Shown: one piece after another, positions 1-12,695 of the stretch
Layout: each line of letters opens with the position of its first letter
Position numbering within the stretch: the first letter of the stretch is position 1
NCBI GenBank assembly: GCA_963457665.1
Contig: OY735206.1
Span: 51,425,368 to 51,489,367 of the forward strand
Source of the DNA: Thysanoteuthis rhombus
Lineage: Eukaryota > Mollusca > Cephalopoda > Oegopsida > Thysanoteuthidae
Direction of reading: 5' to 3'
Length of the DNA stretch: 64,000 nucleotides
Position numbers and translations under genes: made by a program
Notes under the pieces: generated by a model
What the model was told of the DNA's origin: nothing
The model's input: the letters and a program-made list of their open reading frames with translations, nothing else
Database searches by the model: none

Positions 1-169
1 AAGAACTTGTTTATCTTGGCATAAAATTTGACTTGTATTAATCAATTTTTTCTGAATCCTATAAATTATTATCAATACAACCAATTACAAAGCAAAAGCA
101 ACCAAATAATTTTCATTTATTATTGTACCATTTATATCATAGGAATTATATATATATATATATAAATAA

Positions 170-204
<35 letters not shown>

Positions 205-281
205 TATAAATAAATATATGAATAAATAAATAAATATATGAATAAATAAATAAACATATGAATAAATAAATAAACAAATAA

Positions 282-327
<46 letters not shown>

Positions 328-550
328 TATATTGTTCAATTTTTCACACTATAATAAAATTGGTCAGTATCTGTATTCCAGCATTATATGTAGCCCAGCA
401 ATGGCCAGGTCCTAATTTTGGTAGATTAAAGAGGTGCAATTGTATGATGAAATTTAGTTCACGTTTAAACCTTACTATGGTTATGAATAGAAATAAAAAT
501 GTTAACAAATTTGAAGGAACAAAAAGTTTTAAAATGTTTGGGTAATATAC
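1..550 (-). other. slo intron (partial) with TA/TAAA microsatellite
   Basis: Intronic sequence downstream of the last visible slo exon. Its main content is the compound microsatellite at about 148-322. Short ORFs here are low-complexity Ile/Tyr or shadows of the exon. Confidence 0.8.
148..322. repeat. (TA)n / (TAAA)n compound microsatellite
   Basis: Runs of TA alternate with AATAAATA and TATGAATAAATA blocks over about 175 bp. The 84-residue Ile/Tyr ORF across it is a repeat artefact. Confidence 0.95.
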
Positions 551-746
551 CTGTGGGGGCTGAAGCTTGGATAAGTCCAATACTGTCATCAAATGTCATT
601 GCCTTGATGTTAAGTGAGCAGAGAATGGCCTCTTTATCTACTAAGTGCTGGTCATCCAGATTTTTATCTTTAGCAGACAAAACCACGCACATATCACACA
701 GATTAATGTTCACTGCACGTAAATTGGCTCGGTTTAATGGAGTTCC
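551..746 (-). CDS. slo: BK channel exon: RCK2 continuation ([14 protein letters not shown])
   Basis: This is a 196-nt exon with a TTTTGATAG acceptor and a GTATAT donor (phase 0 in, phase 1 out). It encodes [40 protein letters not shown] and [20 protein letters not shown], ending in ASAPTG. Human KCNMA1 has [20 protein letters not shown] and [20 protein letters not shown] here, and Drosophila has [20 protein letters not shown]. The next exon, which should lead to the calcium bowl (the aspartate-rich loop), lies beyond position 1. This is the 3'-most part of the gene in the window. Confidence 0.98.
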
Positions 747-810
747 CTATCAAAAGAACAAGTACATTACATGAGACATTTTTATCAGAATTTCTGACAT
801 GAGAAAATAT

Positions 811-1190
811 TATACACTAATCCATTCAGACAAGTGTCCTCAGCTGTATTATTTTCATAACATTTTAGCTTTTGTATATGTGGCCTTCTTTAGGGGTCTT
901 CATATTCAGTAACTATTAGGGAATTTCAATCCAAACTCTCACTCATTCCACTGGGGTAGATTGTTTTCATTCTGCAGTTCATGATAGAAGATATCACATA
1001 TGTTAATTCTTCCTAATTCCACTGATCCAGAGTATAGCAAACATATGTATGGAAACCTCACAGTGGAACAATGGTTTGCAAGTTAGTCTTGCTGACCATT
1101 ACAACTGTAGTGAGTTCACTTCTTCCCAAGTACCCCACACTTATGATCTTGTACCAAACTGAGTTAAGCTTAGTAAATACTTTATATAAG
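811..1190 (+). mobile_element. MITE-like repeat, family 1, copy 1
   Basis: Starts with TTATACACTAATCCATTCAG and shares an ordered series of blocks (TATACACTGA, GACTAGTGTCCTCA, GGGAATTTCAA, TAGATTGTTTTCATTCTG) with the repeats at 16304-16650 and 43611-44124. The third copy has this end at both termini in inverted orientation, which points to a TIR-bearing non-autonomous DNA transposon. This copy fills most of the 548-bp intron between two RCK2 exons and has lost a clear right terminus. Confidence 0.6.
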
Positions 1191-1294
1191 ATATCACTCC
1201 CCAAAAAGTTTTTTCAACAAAAATAAAAAATAAAAATTCAATTTTCCAAATCATATCTCAAATAACAAATAAATCAGAAAGTGAAAATACTCAC

Positions 1295-1519
1295 AGGCAG
1301 TATAGAAATTTTGGGAAAGTTCTGGAGCATTTTCCATTCTCGATAAAGATATTCTAAATTTCCAACAACAACTACATGCTTTAGTTCATGGTAGTGAAAA
1401 TTACTGGCACGGAGAGGCATGACTAAATTCCTCAGCCCGATAAGGGGTGATGTTGCCTCTGCAAACAGACATACTACGACATGATTGCATAGCACAGTTA
1501 AGGCTGCTTGGCTTCGATC
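1295..1519 (-). CDS. slo: BK channel exon: first half of RCK2
   Basis: This is a 225-nt, exactly 75-codon, phase 0/0 exon with a CCCAG acceptor and a GTGAGT donor. It reads [20 protein letters not shown], then [20 protein letters not shown], then [10 protein letters not shown] and a tail ending in FPKISILP. This is the near-invariant RCK2 nucleotide-binding-like fold found in all BK channels; human has [20 protein letters not shown] in the same place. The domain forms half of the gating ring that converts calcium binding into pore opening. Differences such as NLEYLYREW in place of SIEYLKREW are conservative, and no break is seen. Confidence 0.98.
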
Positions 1520-2113
1520 CTGGGAAAAAAAAAAAAATTAAAGATTGAAAAAAAAAATTTTTTTTGAAATATCACATAAAAAAGATATAAGGTCATAGGA
1601 TTTTAGAATATTTCATTAACAAATTTTTTGAATGATTGAACAGTATGGTTCATAAGATATAAGAGCTGTATGAAACATTTACAACCAGATATCTACTCAC
1701 TGATGTTTCCTTAGGAATTTAGTCTATTATAAAATTTGTAATATACCTATCCCCTGATATGAATACAGGTATTCATTCCTAAATTTTCCATACTGTTTAC
1801 AATCACACTATTCAAGGTCTTATAGTTGAATTTTTTTTTCAGATTATTTATTCACACAGTAATACCTCAAACGTATTACATCAAAATCAAAAGGTATTCC
1901 TGCTCTAATTTACATAGATACATCAATAAGTTTAGAGCTTGGTGATGAAAAAAAATTCATTTTACACAACAAGTTTTTTTTATTTACAGATATTGTTCTT
2001 CTAATGCACTTAATTGAGTGAATGTTAATCACATAGATTGAACATTATATTGAGAAAAATTTAAGCTAGTCAGACTTAAGACATATTGATCCATCCTTGA
2101 AGAAAGAACTTAC
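1520..2113 (-). other. slo intron, 594 bp
   Basis: Runs between the 2114-2276 exon (GTAAGT donor) and the 1295-1519 exon (CCCAG acceptor). AT-rich with poly-A/T runs. No repeat or second gene was recognised. Confidence 0.85.
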
Positions 2114-2276
2114 CATTATGACATCCTCAATACATCGTTCAGGGCACCAATGAAACATTCCAGTTGAATCAAACTTTCGGGGTTCTTCTCCGGGCACCAC
2201 ATTCATGTCAGGTGGTAGATTTGTTGGACTGACTTTATCAAATGATGGTATAGCTCCTTTTGATGGACTGGTAGGC
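2114..2276 (-). CDS. slo: BK channel exon: end of linker into RCK2 ([10 protein letters not shown])
   Basis: This is a 163-nt exon with a CTACTTCTCAG acceptor and a GTAAGT donor. One base completes the split codon, followed by 54 codons (phase 2 in, phase 0 out). The first half is a variable, proline-rich linker ([20 protein letters not shown]); the second half, [20 protein letters not shown], is the highly conserved entry to RCK2, seen as [12 protein letters not shown] in human KCNMA1 and [13 protein letters not shown] in Drosophila. The next exon continues in frame with [10 protein letters not shown]. Exon order, frame and similarity all agree. Confidence 0.97.
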
Positions 2277-4922
2277 CTGAGAAGTAGTTATGCAAGCAAA
2301 AAGAGAGTGAGAAGAAGGAAGGACAAGAAAACATTTCAACATTTGAAGGCAGTCATATTTACTGATCAAGTATCGTAAAAAAACCCAAATCAACTAATAT
2401 GCTCTTTTCCAATGTATGTTAAGGTATATTCAGGAAATCAGATACTTTTTCACCTTTTTTTATTTTGTTGGTTATAATACTTCTGTTTAATACTATTTAT
2501 AATTTTTGATGGTTAACAAGAGTTAATAATTACAGTGTCAGAAACTATCCTAACTATTAAGTATTAGATGGATAAAATTAGTTAGAAAGCACCATTCATT
2601 AGCTTTAATTCAGTTAAGTGATGTAAGAATAAATATTTAAAGTTATATATCAACTAGATTTGCATATTAATTTTTGAGATGATTACATGTCAGAGATATT
2701 ATGAAATATGAATAAAATTTGGTTAATTACATACATTTTTTTGTTAACGAGAATACAGCAAATTATAAATGATGTGATAGTTATTTCTATTAGAATCCTG
2801 AGTAAGATGACTCATGCTAAAATTATCAGGGAGAATGTCATAATTTATTTAAATATAAAAACAGACATAAATACCACAGGTCGTAATAAATGAAGAACAT
2901 AATTGGGGTTATCATAATTTATTTAAAAATCATGAATAAAAATAATTTAATAATTTTCTAGACATTAGAATATGATTAAAAGATATAGAATAAGCAACCA
3001 GTAATTTATGCAAGCATGTTCTAAAATGAAATTGATTTGTGCAAAATATGGAGCAATGATAATTGATGAAAATATCATAAATGAATTATTAGTTAGTCAT
3101 GCAGACAAGACAAAAAGATGGAAACAGTAGGCACCTCATCACTTTTATTTATGGCAAAAATGATTTTAAGTTAGTACTTAGTACATTTATTAGTTTACAA
3201 ATGTTTTATACTCCTTGTGTCTCAAGAAGCCCAAGAGAAATACATTGGTTCACTCAGATGTTCTGAGAGTTTTCATTTTTGATTGAAAAAAGGAGATTTT
3301 TGTAGTTGTATAAAAACAATACAGTAGTAGACACAATCAAATCTAGAAAATAATTCTCTATCTAATGGTATAGATTTTTCATCAAAAGGAAGCTATTAAA
3401 TCTTTAGAGCCAAAACAAAGGTATCAAAATATTATTTCAAATGATTCTTTTCTGGATTGTTTAATAGAGTAAATAGTTCCCTATGATTACCGACCCCCAA
3501 CAAGAAGATGGCGAGGAGTCAAGAAGATATAGTGATATAATGTTTCTACAATTTTCTATCACAGGGGCATTGAACTAATTGAGGTCAATATCAAAGAGCT
3601 TCTTTCATCTTTCTTTTTTATAAGTTGTTTTTAATACATGAAATTCACAAGTTTTCTCTGTTATTCTATCTATCATTATCAATTGATAAAAGGAAATCAG
3701 AGAAGAAATATCTAGTAGAAGAAAGTGCCTAAAAAGTATATTTTAACTATGTTAATACATTCTAATAAACGGATCAGTTAGATTTTATTGTTATTGACCA
3801 GTTCTTAAAAATATTTATTGCAAATTGCTTCCAGAAAAAAAAAATTCATCAATAATTTATTTCTATGTCTCATTTATGATAATGAGGTTCAACAGTGGAA
3901 CATATGGTTTTTAATACAATAACTTTCTCATCTTAATTCATCCTGTATGCTTGCAAAAATACTAATACAGTTTTTCAGTATATGTAATTCGTGAAGATCA
4001 ATTTATTAAAAAATTAATTGTTCAAGTGACTGACAAAATTATCTTACAATGAAGGAGGAACCAATAAGCAGGAGAAAAATTGCTAAATAAATATCGCACT
4101 TAATCAAGGAATATTACAGAAATAAAACAAAAATGCATTTCTCAAAATTCTTATTTCTCACCCAGTTTCTTTTTAATTCCTCCACAAATTTTGGCCAATT
4201 TTAAGCCATTTTTTTGGGAGGGTGGATCAAATATGCCATCAAATAAGGTAATCATTTTTATAAGTACAAGCAAAAAATACCAGCCCTTTATGATACTTCA
4301 TCTACTAAAAATAAAAATAAATATCAACTTCAGTAAACAAAAATCTAATGATGATAACTGTTTTAGCCTTCCACACTAGAAAATTCTAAACAGTACGTTT
4401 TTGTTAATTTTGTTCAGTCCTAAAAATATGTTCATTTGCTCACAAAATCATGGAATTCTACAGTGAAATATGAAAAGGTTTCAACAGATTTTTTTCTGTT
4501 GCTAAAACACAATTTTTCAAGAGAAACTTCATGACAGAGAGGTTAAACAAGTTTCTATTATTATAAGGAAATGCTCAGAGTAATTTACTCAACAACAATT
4601 AATTGATTTTTTTCTTTAGAGCTTTAATATGTACTTTTAAAAAGTGAGCTAAAAAAAAAAAACAACCCAAAAACAGTGTTCTTTCAAAGAAAAGTACAGA
4701 TAATTATTTCAAATGTATTGCTTATTATGTATTTATCATTTCATAGAATAGAACTTTTTATTTTAAAGAAGCACAAATCAAACTTATGGAGTTTTATTCA
4801 TATATGACAGGACAGGAACATTTATGCATTCAGAGAAGTATATAAAATCGGGAGTGTTTTTTATAACTTTGATTTTTTAATTATTTATTTTATTTTCACA
4901 TTGGTTATTTCAAATCGAAATA
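2277..4922 (-). other. slo giant intron, 3' part, nothing recognised
   Basis: AT-rich intronic sequence. No conserved coding block, RNA gene or clear repeat family was seen. The small ORFs here have no family resemblance. Confidence 0.7.
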
Positions 4923-5412
4923 CAGGTTTGCCACACCCGAATATTCAAAAAAAGAGGCCATTTGTGGTTATCATCATTTTCAATGCATATAAATGATACA
5001 GCAACAGTGGCTAGATTATGGTTGAAAATTGCTAAAATGCATTAAATGAAAAGAAAACAAATGCTGCATTGCAAAATGAAAACATAAGAAAAATGGTATA
5101 CTTCTAACATTTTATTTATGGTTGTAATAGTAGCATGAAAAAAATAAATGCATGTTACTGAAGAACAAGAAAAAGCAGTACATGGCATCACATGCTAGCC
5201 CTAAAACTGTTAAGTTGACAGCACTTTACAGGCATCCTCGCATCTCTCTAAGCCTGTCTCTCTTGTCATTACCGTTTCATATTTTGTCCAAGGAAAAAAG
5301 GATGGAAGCTGAAATTCCAAACTTTTAAAGAATTTAAAGAAATCACTTCTAGATGAAATTTTCAAGGCTTAAATAGAGTATATGACCGGGAAAATAAACA
5401 TACAGCAACCCC
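4923..5412. mobile_element. MITE-like element, family 2, copy 1
   Basis: About 490 bp. The left end reads CAGGTTTGCCACACCCGAAT and the right end finishes near ACATACAGCAACCCC, an imperfect inverted pair around GGTTGCC/GGCAACC. The interior (GTGGCTAGATTATGGTTGAA, AGCAGTACATGGCA, CTCTTGTCA, GATGGAAGC) recurs in the same order at 55626-56020. GGTTGCC-type ends suggest a hAT-like non-autonomous element, but the target duplication is not clear. Confidence 0.6.
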
Positions 5413-5716
5413 CAGATTTATTTTTGTAGAAAATTTTTCTTACGTAAATTCAATTCTCAAATTTTCATGCATCAGTTCATTCTTTGAATACAGGCTTATA
5501 TCAACAATATTTTAGCAAAGACCAATCGAAATTTGAAAATAATCTTTTTTCTAAGCTAAGCTGAAAAAAAGATTTTTTTTTCAAATCATCATGCAAATAA
5601 ATAAAAGAAATATCGTTAGTTGTTGAGATTTTAGTAAATGAAGGCAAATTTTGCTAAATGAAAAAGTATTTCAAATAATACAAGTGAACAGCTAAAATAA
5701 TTAACTACATGAAAAT

Positions 5717-5776
<60 letters not shown>

Positions 5777-5834
5777 GTATGTACATGTGTGTGTATCTAA
5801 ATATATAGGTGGGTACATATATGCATGTATCGAT

Positions 5835-5873
<39 letters not shown>

Positions 5874-6608
5874 CAACAATTATATCTATATATATGTGTG
5901 TGTGTGTGTGAGCATATCTAACTATATAGATTGAGATATCTATAGATGTGCATTTTGAAATATATACATCGAGATTTATACATACATATATATATATATA
6001 TATAATATGCTTTTTTTTCAAAAATATATTTATATACGTTGAAATCAAAGGTCCACGCACTTGTACAAAAACAACAAAGAGATGAAATTATGTAAATTAT
6101 TTAAAAGTGAATTGTTCGTTAGGATCGTATATTCCCCTTTTGTTGTCATCCCTAACTGAAAGTTGATGACATTAAATATCAATACGTTTCATAAAAATTG
6201 AATAAATCTATGTAATTTGAGTGAAGCAGTATACCTTGTAATACAATATAAGAATAACCACAGATTATTTTCCTCCCAACCCAACAAGTAAATATAGAGA
6301 AAATATTTTCAATAACACGAGTACTCAGGAGGGCATCATAAAAACTGTGATCACCTTATTAATATTTTTATTATCTTGTACGTCAAAAATAAAACCCAAG
6401 AATTCTCAATTTTGTGGCTAATCAATAGAGAGAAAGAGCTGAACTATAAAGATATCCAATCAGATTGCAGAGAGTGAAAAGATCAATAATAATAGCCAGT
6501 GACTCAAAATCAGTGCTCAAATGCATGAATAAAATGTCCTACTAGAACCTCCTCCTCCACCTTTTTAATGATAAGAATCCTCAACAGGTCTGGTCAGGTG
6601 TAAATTGA
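5413..6608. other. Intron with microsatellite cluster
   Basis: Holds (CA)n(TA)n tracts at about 5717-5775, then TA and TG runs to about 6005. The ORF across it is repeat-derived. Nothing else was recognised. Confidence 0.8.
5717..6005. repeat. (CA)n, (TA)n and (TG)n microsatellite cluster
   Basis: A CA run passes into a long TA run, followed by two further TA runs and a TG run separated by short unique spacers. Confidence 0.93.
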
Positions 6609-6860
6609 ACCCTCCACTGAAAATCCATTTGGGGGTTAACTTTCTAAAAACAAAGTATGCATTTTTTTTTTTTTTAGACATAAGGAGTAAATACTGATTA
6701 TTTCAGCCCTCTAGCTCCAGTGGTGTGGTCTGTACACATAGCCAGCTGGACCAACTTCAAAACTGAAAAAACTTATTTTGTCAGTTTTGGTTTGAAGGTT
6801 TCTAAGAGAAACATTCAAAATTACAACTGTAAAGAATTCACTAACTCCTGACTTGCACAG
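6609..6860 (+). repeat. Interspersed repeat, family 3, copy 1
   Basis: Ordered similarity to 38081-38290: a C-rich start (CCCTCCACTGAAAAT / CTCCCACTAAAATC), a T-run followed by TAGACATAA, TTCAGCCCT.TAGCTCCA, TGG.CTGTA, and CAGTTTT..TTGA.GGTTTCTAA. No class is assigned. Sequence up to about 7020 has GAGGCCCCTATGGATTACG, which may be a second degenerate repeat. Confidence 0.5.
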
Positions 6861-8671
6861 CACCTCTGCTCAGTGGTAGATTTAAACTTGATGAAGTTGT
6901 CGGCTATATAAAGCTTGGAGACCCCTAGTCAAAAAATTACGTCAGAAGGTCCGATTAAATTTGTGAACATATTTTCAAATTTTTTGAGGCCCCTATGGAT
7001 TACGAAACCCTCGGCTGTAGTGTATTTAGCTTATGTCTACATCTGGTACTGCTTCTGCTTGCATTTTACGTGAGTAACAAATTTACCTAAAATAGTATGG
7101 GTTATCCCTGCTGTGCAAAAGTAAATTACATTTATGAAGACCTTTTGTAAGCTGCAATGGCAAGGAGCAAAATAGCAATTACCATTAATTTACAATTATT
7201 TTGGGAAAAAATTTTGGGCGGTCGGAGGTACCTGAGATTAGGTTGTAGGATAGAGAGGTAGAGGGTACACAGTGTCTCTATAATGGCTTGCTGCAAAACA
7301 AGCGCCAATTGCTACTTTCGCTTTTTTCTTGAGAGTGAAAAAGTGGTACAAAGTAAACCTTTTTTTAATGCAGTTAATTTGGATTTATTCAGATTTAGAA
7401 AATTATTGAATTATTTTGTTATAAACAGCTATTCCAAGCACTATATTTGTTGTAAGGGAACAATATTGTAATTAAAAAAAAATCACATGTATTATTTGTG
7501 ATTTCAACATCAAAAGTTATCAATGATTATAAATATTTTGATTCTGTGATGGCCAACTTGAATATTCTGAAGTTCCATTAATTTTGGTAGGACATGAAAG
7601 GAGAATGTGATCATAGGAGCTTATAAGTTGAATGATTGATGAAAAGTTGATCATTACTTGAATTTGAGACATCTTTTAGTATTGTCAGTGGTTAAATAGT
7701 TTTAGTAATTACAAACAAGGTGCTCTATATTCCTACTGCTTATTTTATGAGAATCAGAGTTAAGTAAAAAGAAATACACAAGACAGAGTAGGATGAAAAA
7801 TTCAGTAATATCTGTATAACTAATGAAATTGATGACAATAACTGGATGCTACCATGATGGAAATCAATATCAAAATCATATCAATAAAAAAAATAAAAAA
7901 ATGAATGATAATGGTAATGAAAATGCTGATTCAAAGAAAGCGAATATTAAATAAAATTTGTGATAAAATGTTCTAAAAAGGAGATTTCTAGAAAAGTTCA
8001 ACATTATCATGAATCCATATCATTTTAATCAATATACAGTATAGTATTTTAAACAAACCCAAGGAAAAAGGAAATTTTCTATAACTTGAAGTCGTTTCCT
8101 TGGTTTGATTGCATAAAATCAGTTAAAAATAGTTGGTTTGAATTTTCTGAACATTGAGAAGCAGAATTATGTATAGCTTTATTGCAAATACAGAGATATT
8201 TATTGGGGAAAATTCTAGGATGTCCTTGTTAATATTTGTCACAAAAAAAATTTTTTTCAACTCCCCCCTCCTATAGTACTGATAGAGTGAAGTGCAAAAT
8301 GAGAAATAGAATGAGAAAAGTCAATATTTTTGTATTTGCTTAAATAAAGAAATAATCAGGAAAGAGAAGTAGGCCACATCTATAGATTAAAATCCCACAC
8401 AGTATCTGCAGTTCAAGTATCACTTGCTTTTTAGGTAATGATTAAGGATAGTTTTGCATACTAAGAGGGGAGATAGAAGAAAATATGTGCTGCACTGATT
8501 AAGCACCAGTGCAAAATTTTTTTCAATCCTGTACTGTTAGTATGTTCTTTTATGCCCACCCTCTTCCCCAAAAAGTGTTTTTTGTGTGTGTTTTAGGCAA
8601 ATGATAGAAATAAAAAAAGATTTATAAAAAAATACAAAGGATTTCTCAAATAATAGAAAAAAAAAAAGATA
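6861..8671. other. Intronic sequence, nothing firm
   Basis: AT-rich. A slightly GC-richer part at 6870-7260 looks repeat-derived but was not classified. No supported gene. Confidence 0.6.
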
Positions 8672-9501
8672 GAAACTGAGATACTTCAGAGCCGTAGTTT
8701 GGTACAATGGACGGAAAGACAAGGCCCAGTCCAGCAGTATAGTTACATGATAAATAAAATCCCCCCCCCTCACCTATTTCATGTTTTGGAAAAATGATGT
8801 GACAAAAATTTTTTTTTCAAAATAATGTCAGAATATGAAGTCATTTAAACAAGATCTTATCAAGAAAAAGCATTTGTTTTTATTGTATCAGCACATGTTG
8901 ACAGACTATTTGACCTGGAACCTCACACATTCTCTACTAGTACTCTACTAGACATTGATTTGGGAAATGTTCTTTCTGGACTTGAAAAAAATATCTTACT
9001 TCTTGACACACCATTTAGCATAGAACCTTACAAATTCGTACAAATACTCCTCTCGTCATCCAGAGATCCTTTTTTTTTTTTTTTTTGAGAGCGAGCACCA
9101 CCTTTTCAAATCAGCAGTAGTTGCAGAGACAAAAAAGGAAAGAAAAAGCGTTTTTGAAGATGTCTAAGGGAGTACTCAAGAGAATGTGTAAAGTTTCAGG
9201 TCAAATAGTGTGTCAGCGCAAGTGGACAATAAAAACAACCATGTGAAAAGGGAAGTTCATAATCATGTCACAATAGGACATTTGTTCTAACAATTTATTC
9301 TTGGAAAAATCATTTTTTTATATGATTTCATATTCTGACAACGCTGTATTTTTCTTTTTTTTTTTGTACATCAATCATTTTTCCAAAATATGAAATTTTT
9401 TTTGGGGGGGGGATTCTATTTATAATGCAACTATACGGCTGAACTGGACTCTCTCTTTCCACCCATCATACCCAACTACAGCTCCAAAGTATTTCAGTTG
9501 C
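8672..9501. mobile_element. Foldback element with about 300-bp inverted arms
   Basis: The left arm (8672-8970) and the reverse complement of the right arm (about 9160-9501) align over about 300 bp with scattered mismatches. Matching blocks include GAGATACTT/GAAATACTT, AGCAGTATAGTT/AGCCGTATAGTT, ATCCCCCCCC, CATGTTTTGGAAAAATGAT, GTCAGAATATGAA and TATTTGACCT. The left arm also holds a direct repeat: TATTTGACCTGGAACCTCAC at about 8907 recurs as a diverged copy at about 9009. The centre is a poly-T and GC-richer loop. No coding capacity was recognised. Confidence 0.75.
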
Positions 9502-12500
9502 TATTTTTATTTCATTGAGAAATCATTTGCATTTTCTAGTTAGGAAAGGAGAAATTCAGAAAAATAAAAGCCCTATGACAATACAAAAATCAAAAACACG
9601 TTATATGTATTTGATGAATTCCACAAAGTATAAAATTATCATTTCAAAATTTCTGATAGAAAAAAATACAATTTTGAATTTAATGCCTATAATCTTGATT
9701 GTTATCTAATTATATATATATTTCAAAAAAGCAAGGGATACAGAAAAACAGCAGAGACAATACAATTGAGAGAGACAAGACATTTTCCAAGCAACATTAA
9801 TGGCTCTTAAACTCTAACTGCATTTTAATGTTTTGCAACAGTGAAGGTAATTTTCTAAAACAAAGATTTAAGATATGATTTACAAAATAAAGTTATGTAC
9901 TATCTTAGTTCATAATAAATAAAATTAGTCCATCTTATTTGTAGTGAAAATGTGGCCTAGAGGCATTTGTTTCTTCTTTCTGACTAAAGAAGAAGTAATT
10001 CTCTCTAAAAATTAGTATGCATGAATAATTAAAATAGCAATTAGGAAAATACTTTGGTCATTTTGAATTGTAGCAATTCATTAGACGCTTTTATTATTGA
10101 AAATTTTTAAAAAAGCTTTCATTCAGTCCATAATTAATGCTGTGTATCAAAATGTGTTCCACAGGTTATTCTATAAAAAGTATAGCTTGTATTATTTTAG
10201 CAAATACACTCATTGTTGTGGAGTACTCATAACAAGAGCTGTAAATAATCTCTTGAATAAAAATGTAAAGAGTATCAGTAGTCTTTAAACAAAGATGCTT
10301 CACACCTTCAGAACCAACATTTTTTTCCACTGACATGCGTGAGCCATAAATAGAACAATGGGGATTCCCCAGGGAGTAATACCATCACTGGAAAGCAGGT
10401 CTTAGTCACTGCAGTGCAAGGAGGACAAAATGAAGACAAGGCAGTAATTTCAAGAAGGGAGATGTTATGCAATTAACATCATTTGGTGCTGAACGTGTCA
10501 AACAACTTTTAAAAAAACTTTTCACCTGATATGCGTACGTACGTACGTACATACAATGTGAAAACATTTGCTCAGTCAACATTTAGTTTTTGACATTAAA
10601 TTTAAATATGATATAGAATAACATACAGATAACGCGTTTGCACATCTGAAATACGGTTTGACCAGGAGTAACCCCCCCGAATACACACACTCACACACAC
10701 ACAAAAAATCTTTTTTTTTAGAATCCTGCAAAAATAAACAAGGAATTGCTAATGTTGTGGTGATCGTTTACTCCATGATGACTTTTGAGATGATGAAAGG
10801 GAGACAATGACATCAAGAACAATAAAGATAGAAAGATGAAAAAACATTTTATGATCCTTACTTAACTAAAACCATATTTTATATTTTGACACGTACAATA
10901 TGAAAAGGATAAAGATTATTTTTCCAGAGCTCACTTCTTAATATTTCTTCTTTTCCTCATTCACCTAGCTTCTTTTTATTCTTCTTTATTGTGTATTGTT
11001 GAGTATAATTAGCACATTGTAGCAATATTTCTCTAGGGGTCTGTGTTAATTCACCCTGATAATCTATATTATAATGATACAATTTCTCGAGGGATATAAC
11101 TCCAGGTATATTAAATGCTAGCTACAGAGTATTCATGTATTCATTTGCAAATAATCATAATATTGATTTCATAAATAGAAATTGATTTGACATTGGGCCT
11201 AATACCTGCTGAAAGGTGACCTTCAAGGAAATTATAAAAATTCAAAAAAAAAAAAAATCTCTTACCTTATTGATATTTCAAGACAAAAAATGATTTGTGA
11301 AATTTAACTTCTTTTAAAATTAGCTATCAGCAGTAAAAAAAACTCATATTAGAGAGAAAATATACTTTACGAAGAAAAGATCTATGGATATTTGTGACAT
11401 ATTCTGAGGAGAACTAAAAATGTGTTTCATTCAATGGTATAAATGGTCATACCATCATGATCATGTTGTTAGTCTCCATTTGAAATGAAAAGAAAACCAC
11501 CAGAATGAGTCCAACATTATAGATTACATTTGCTGCACATTAATCAAGTATTCATATTCAATAGCTACTACAGAATATAAAAAAGAAAGCAAGAATATGT
11601 GATAATCCCTACATCAAAATTAGAAAAGGCAGGATATCCATAACATTTGAAAACTAAGATATCTTAGATTAAGATATAGAAAGATATATGAAAATAAAAT
11701 TAGAAAACCATTCCAGAAAAAAATTTCAATAGTATCATTACGGAATGTACATACTAGGCAAAGCATAATGCCAAGATACTTAAAAATATTAAATAGGTAA
11801 CAACTTCATTTATAGTTTTAATCTACAGATGATATCAAGATGCTCAAGAAAGTGATCTCATTTTTGTGTTCTTAGTGTATGAGCATGCATGAAATATGAC
11901 AGCAGTGAATATTGTGAAACTGTAAAAAAAAAATTATAAATTCTGTTATGTGAAATATACATGGAGTGAATGAATAAATGCCATATTATTCAAGCAGAGT
12001 TTTAGAGGTTGAATGCAATGACAAAGAATAAATCACAACAAAAACAGGTCAACCTGACCAATTTAGGAAAATCAGAAATATCATGCAGTAAAAATGAAAT
12101 ATTTTAACAAGTTGAAGGAATAATGTAAAAATAATTGAATAGATAAAAGAATAGAAAGTAAAAACATCTTATCAACTCATCTGAATACGAAAAACAGTTT
12201 TTAAAAAAAAGCATTTTGAGGAGATAGCAATCTCTATAATAGAATCCAAATTGAAAATTGATTCATCATGAAGAATCCTGCTCAGTATCCAACACACTTT
12301 TAAAAAGATTATTTCCCTCTTTGATGCTTTCTTTTTCTTTGTCAAGAGCATGTTGCATACAGTGGTATTTAGAAGTTGCTTAGTACATTTTTCTTGTCCA
12401 TCTCAACAAGGAAAAATATAAGATATGAAGATAATATCATGATTTTATTTATATCAGATGAAACATTGTCAACCATTAATAATTTTTGACTCGTATTTTC

Positions 12501-12599
12501 TTTCACCTTAATTGTGGTTGTATTTCATTTCAAATACTCAGGCAATCTGTCTATAGCAGTGAATAAACAGCATGAATCAGGAATAAAGAATTATCTCTA
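9502..12599. other. Intronic sequence
   Basis: AT-rich, with an (ACGT)n tract at 10531-10556. Otherwise no supported gene or classifiable repeat. Confidence 0.65.
10531..10556. repeat. (ACGT)n microsatellite
   Basis: Self-complementary GTAC repeat of about 26 bp. It is unusual among the TA/CA tracts in carrying several CpG steps. Confidence 0.85.
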
Positions 12600-12609
12600 G
12601 GTGACACTT

Positions 12610-12695
12610 GAATTAGCATTCTTTTTACCTCAGGAAGCCCGTCTATGTATGGTGACTGCTCTACTAATTGAGCTGCTAGAGCCTCTGGGCTGGTA
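12610..12695 (-). repeat. tRNA-like SINE head fragment
   Basis: On the minus strand AGCTCAATTAGTAGAGCA (12657-12674) is a canonical tRNA D-arm / box A, preceded by CTCTAGC and followed by an anticodon-arm-like stretch. No box B (GGTTCGAATCC) follows, so this is a fragment of a tRNA-derived SINE or pseudo-tRNA, not a functional tRNA. Confidence 0.45.

Noticed and set aside
5717-6060. 87-residue Ile/Tyr/His ORF
   Set aside because: Translation of TA, TG and TATG microsatellites.
7205-7240. Second recursive-splice-like site (CTCAG|GTACCT, minus strand)
   Set aside because: GTACCT is a poor donor and the area looks repeat-derived.
10300-10420. Strong minus-strand acceptor (TCCTCCTTGCACTGCAG) as a slo exon start
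   Set aside because: The phase required by the host intron hits a stop at once; the open frame is in the wrong phase.
10462-10500. Short similarity between GGAGATGTTATGCAATTAAC (about 10460) and GGGGATGTTACCATATTAAT (about 62685), both followed by ATTTGGTGCT
   Set aside because: Too short to define a repeat family by eye; may be two ends of an unclassified element.
12610-12695. Functional tRNA gene on the minus strand
   Set aside because: Box A is good, but box B and a closing acceptor stem are absent.
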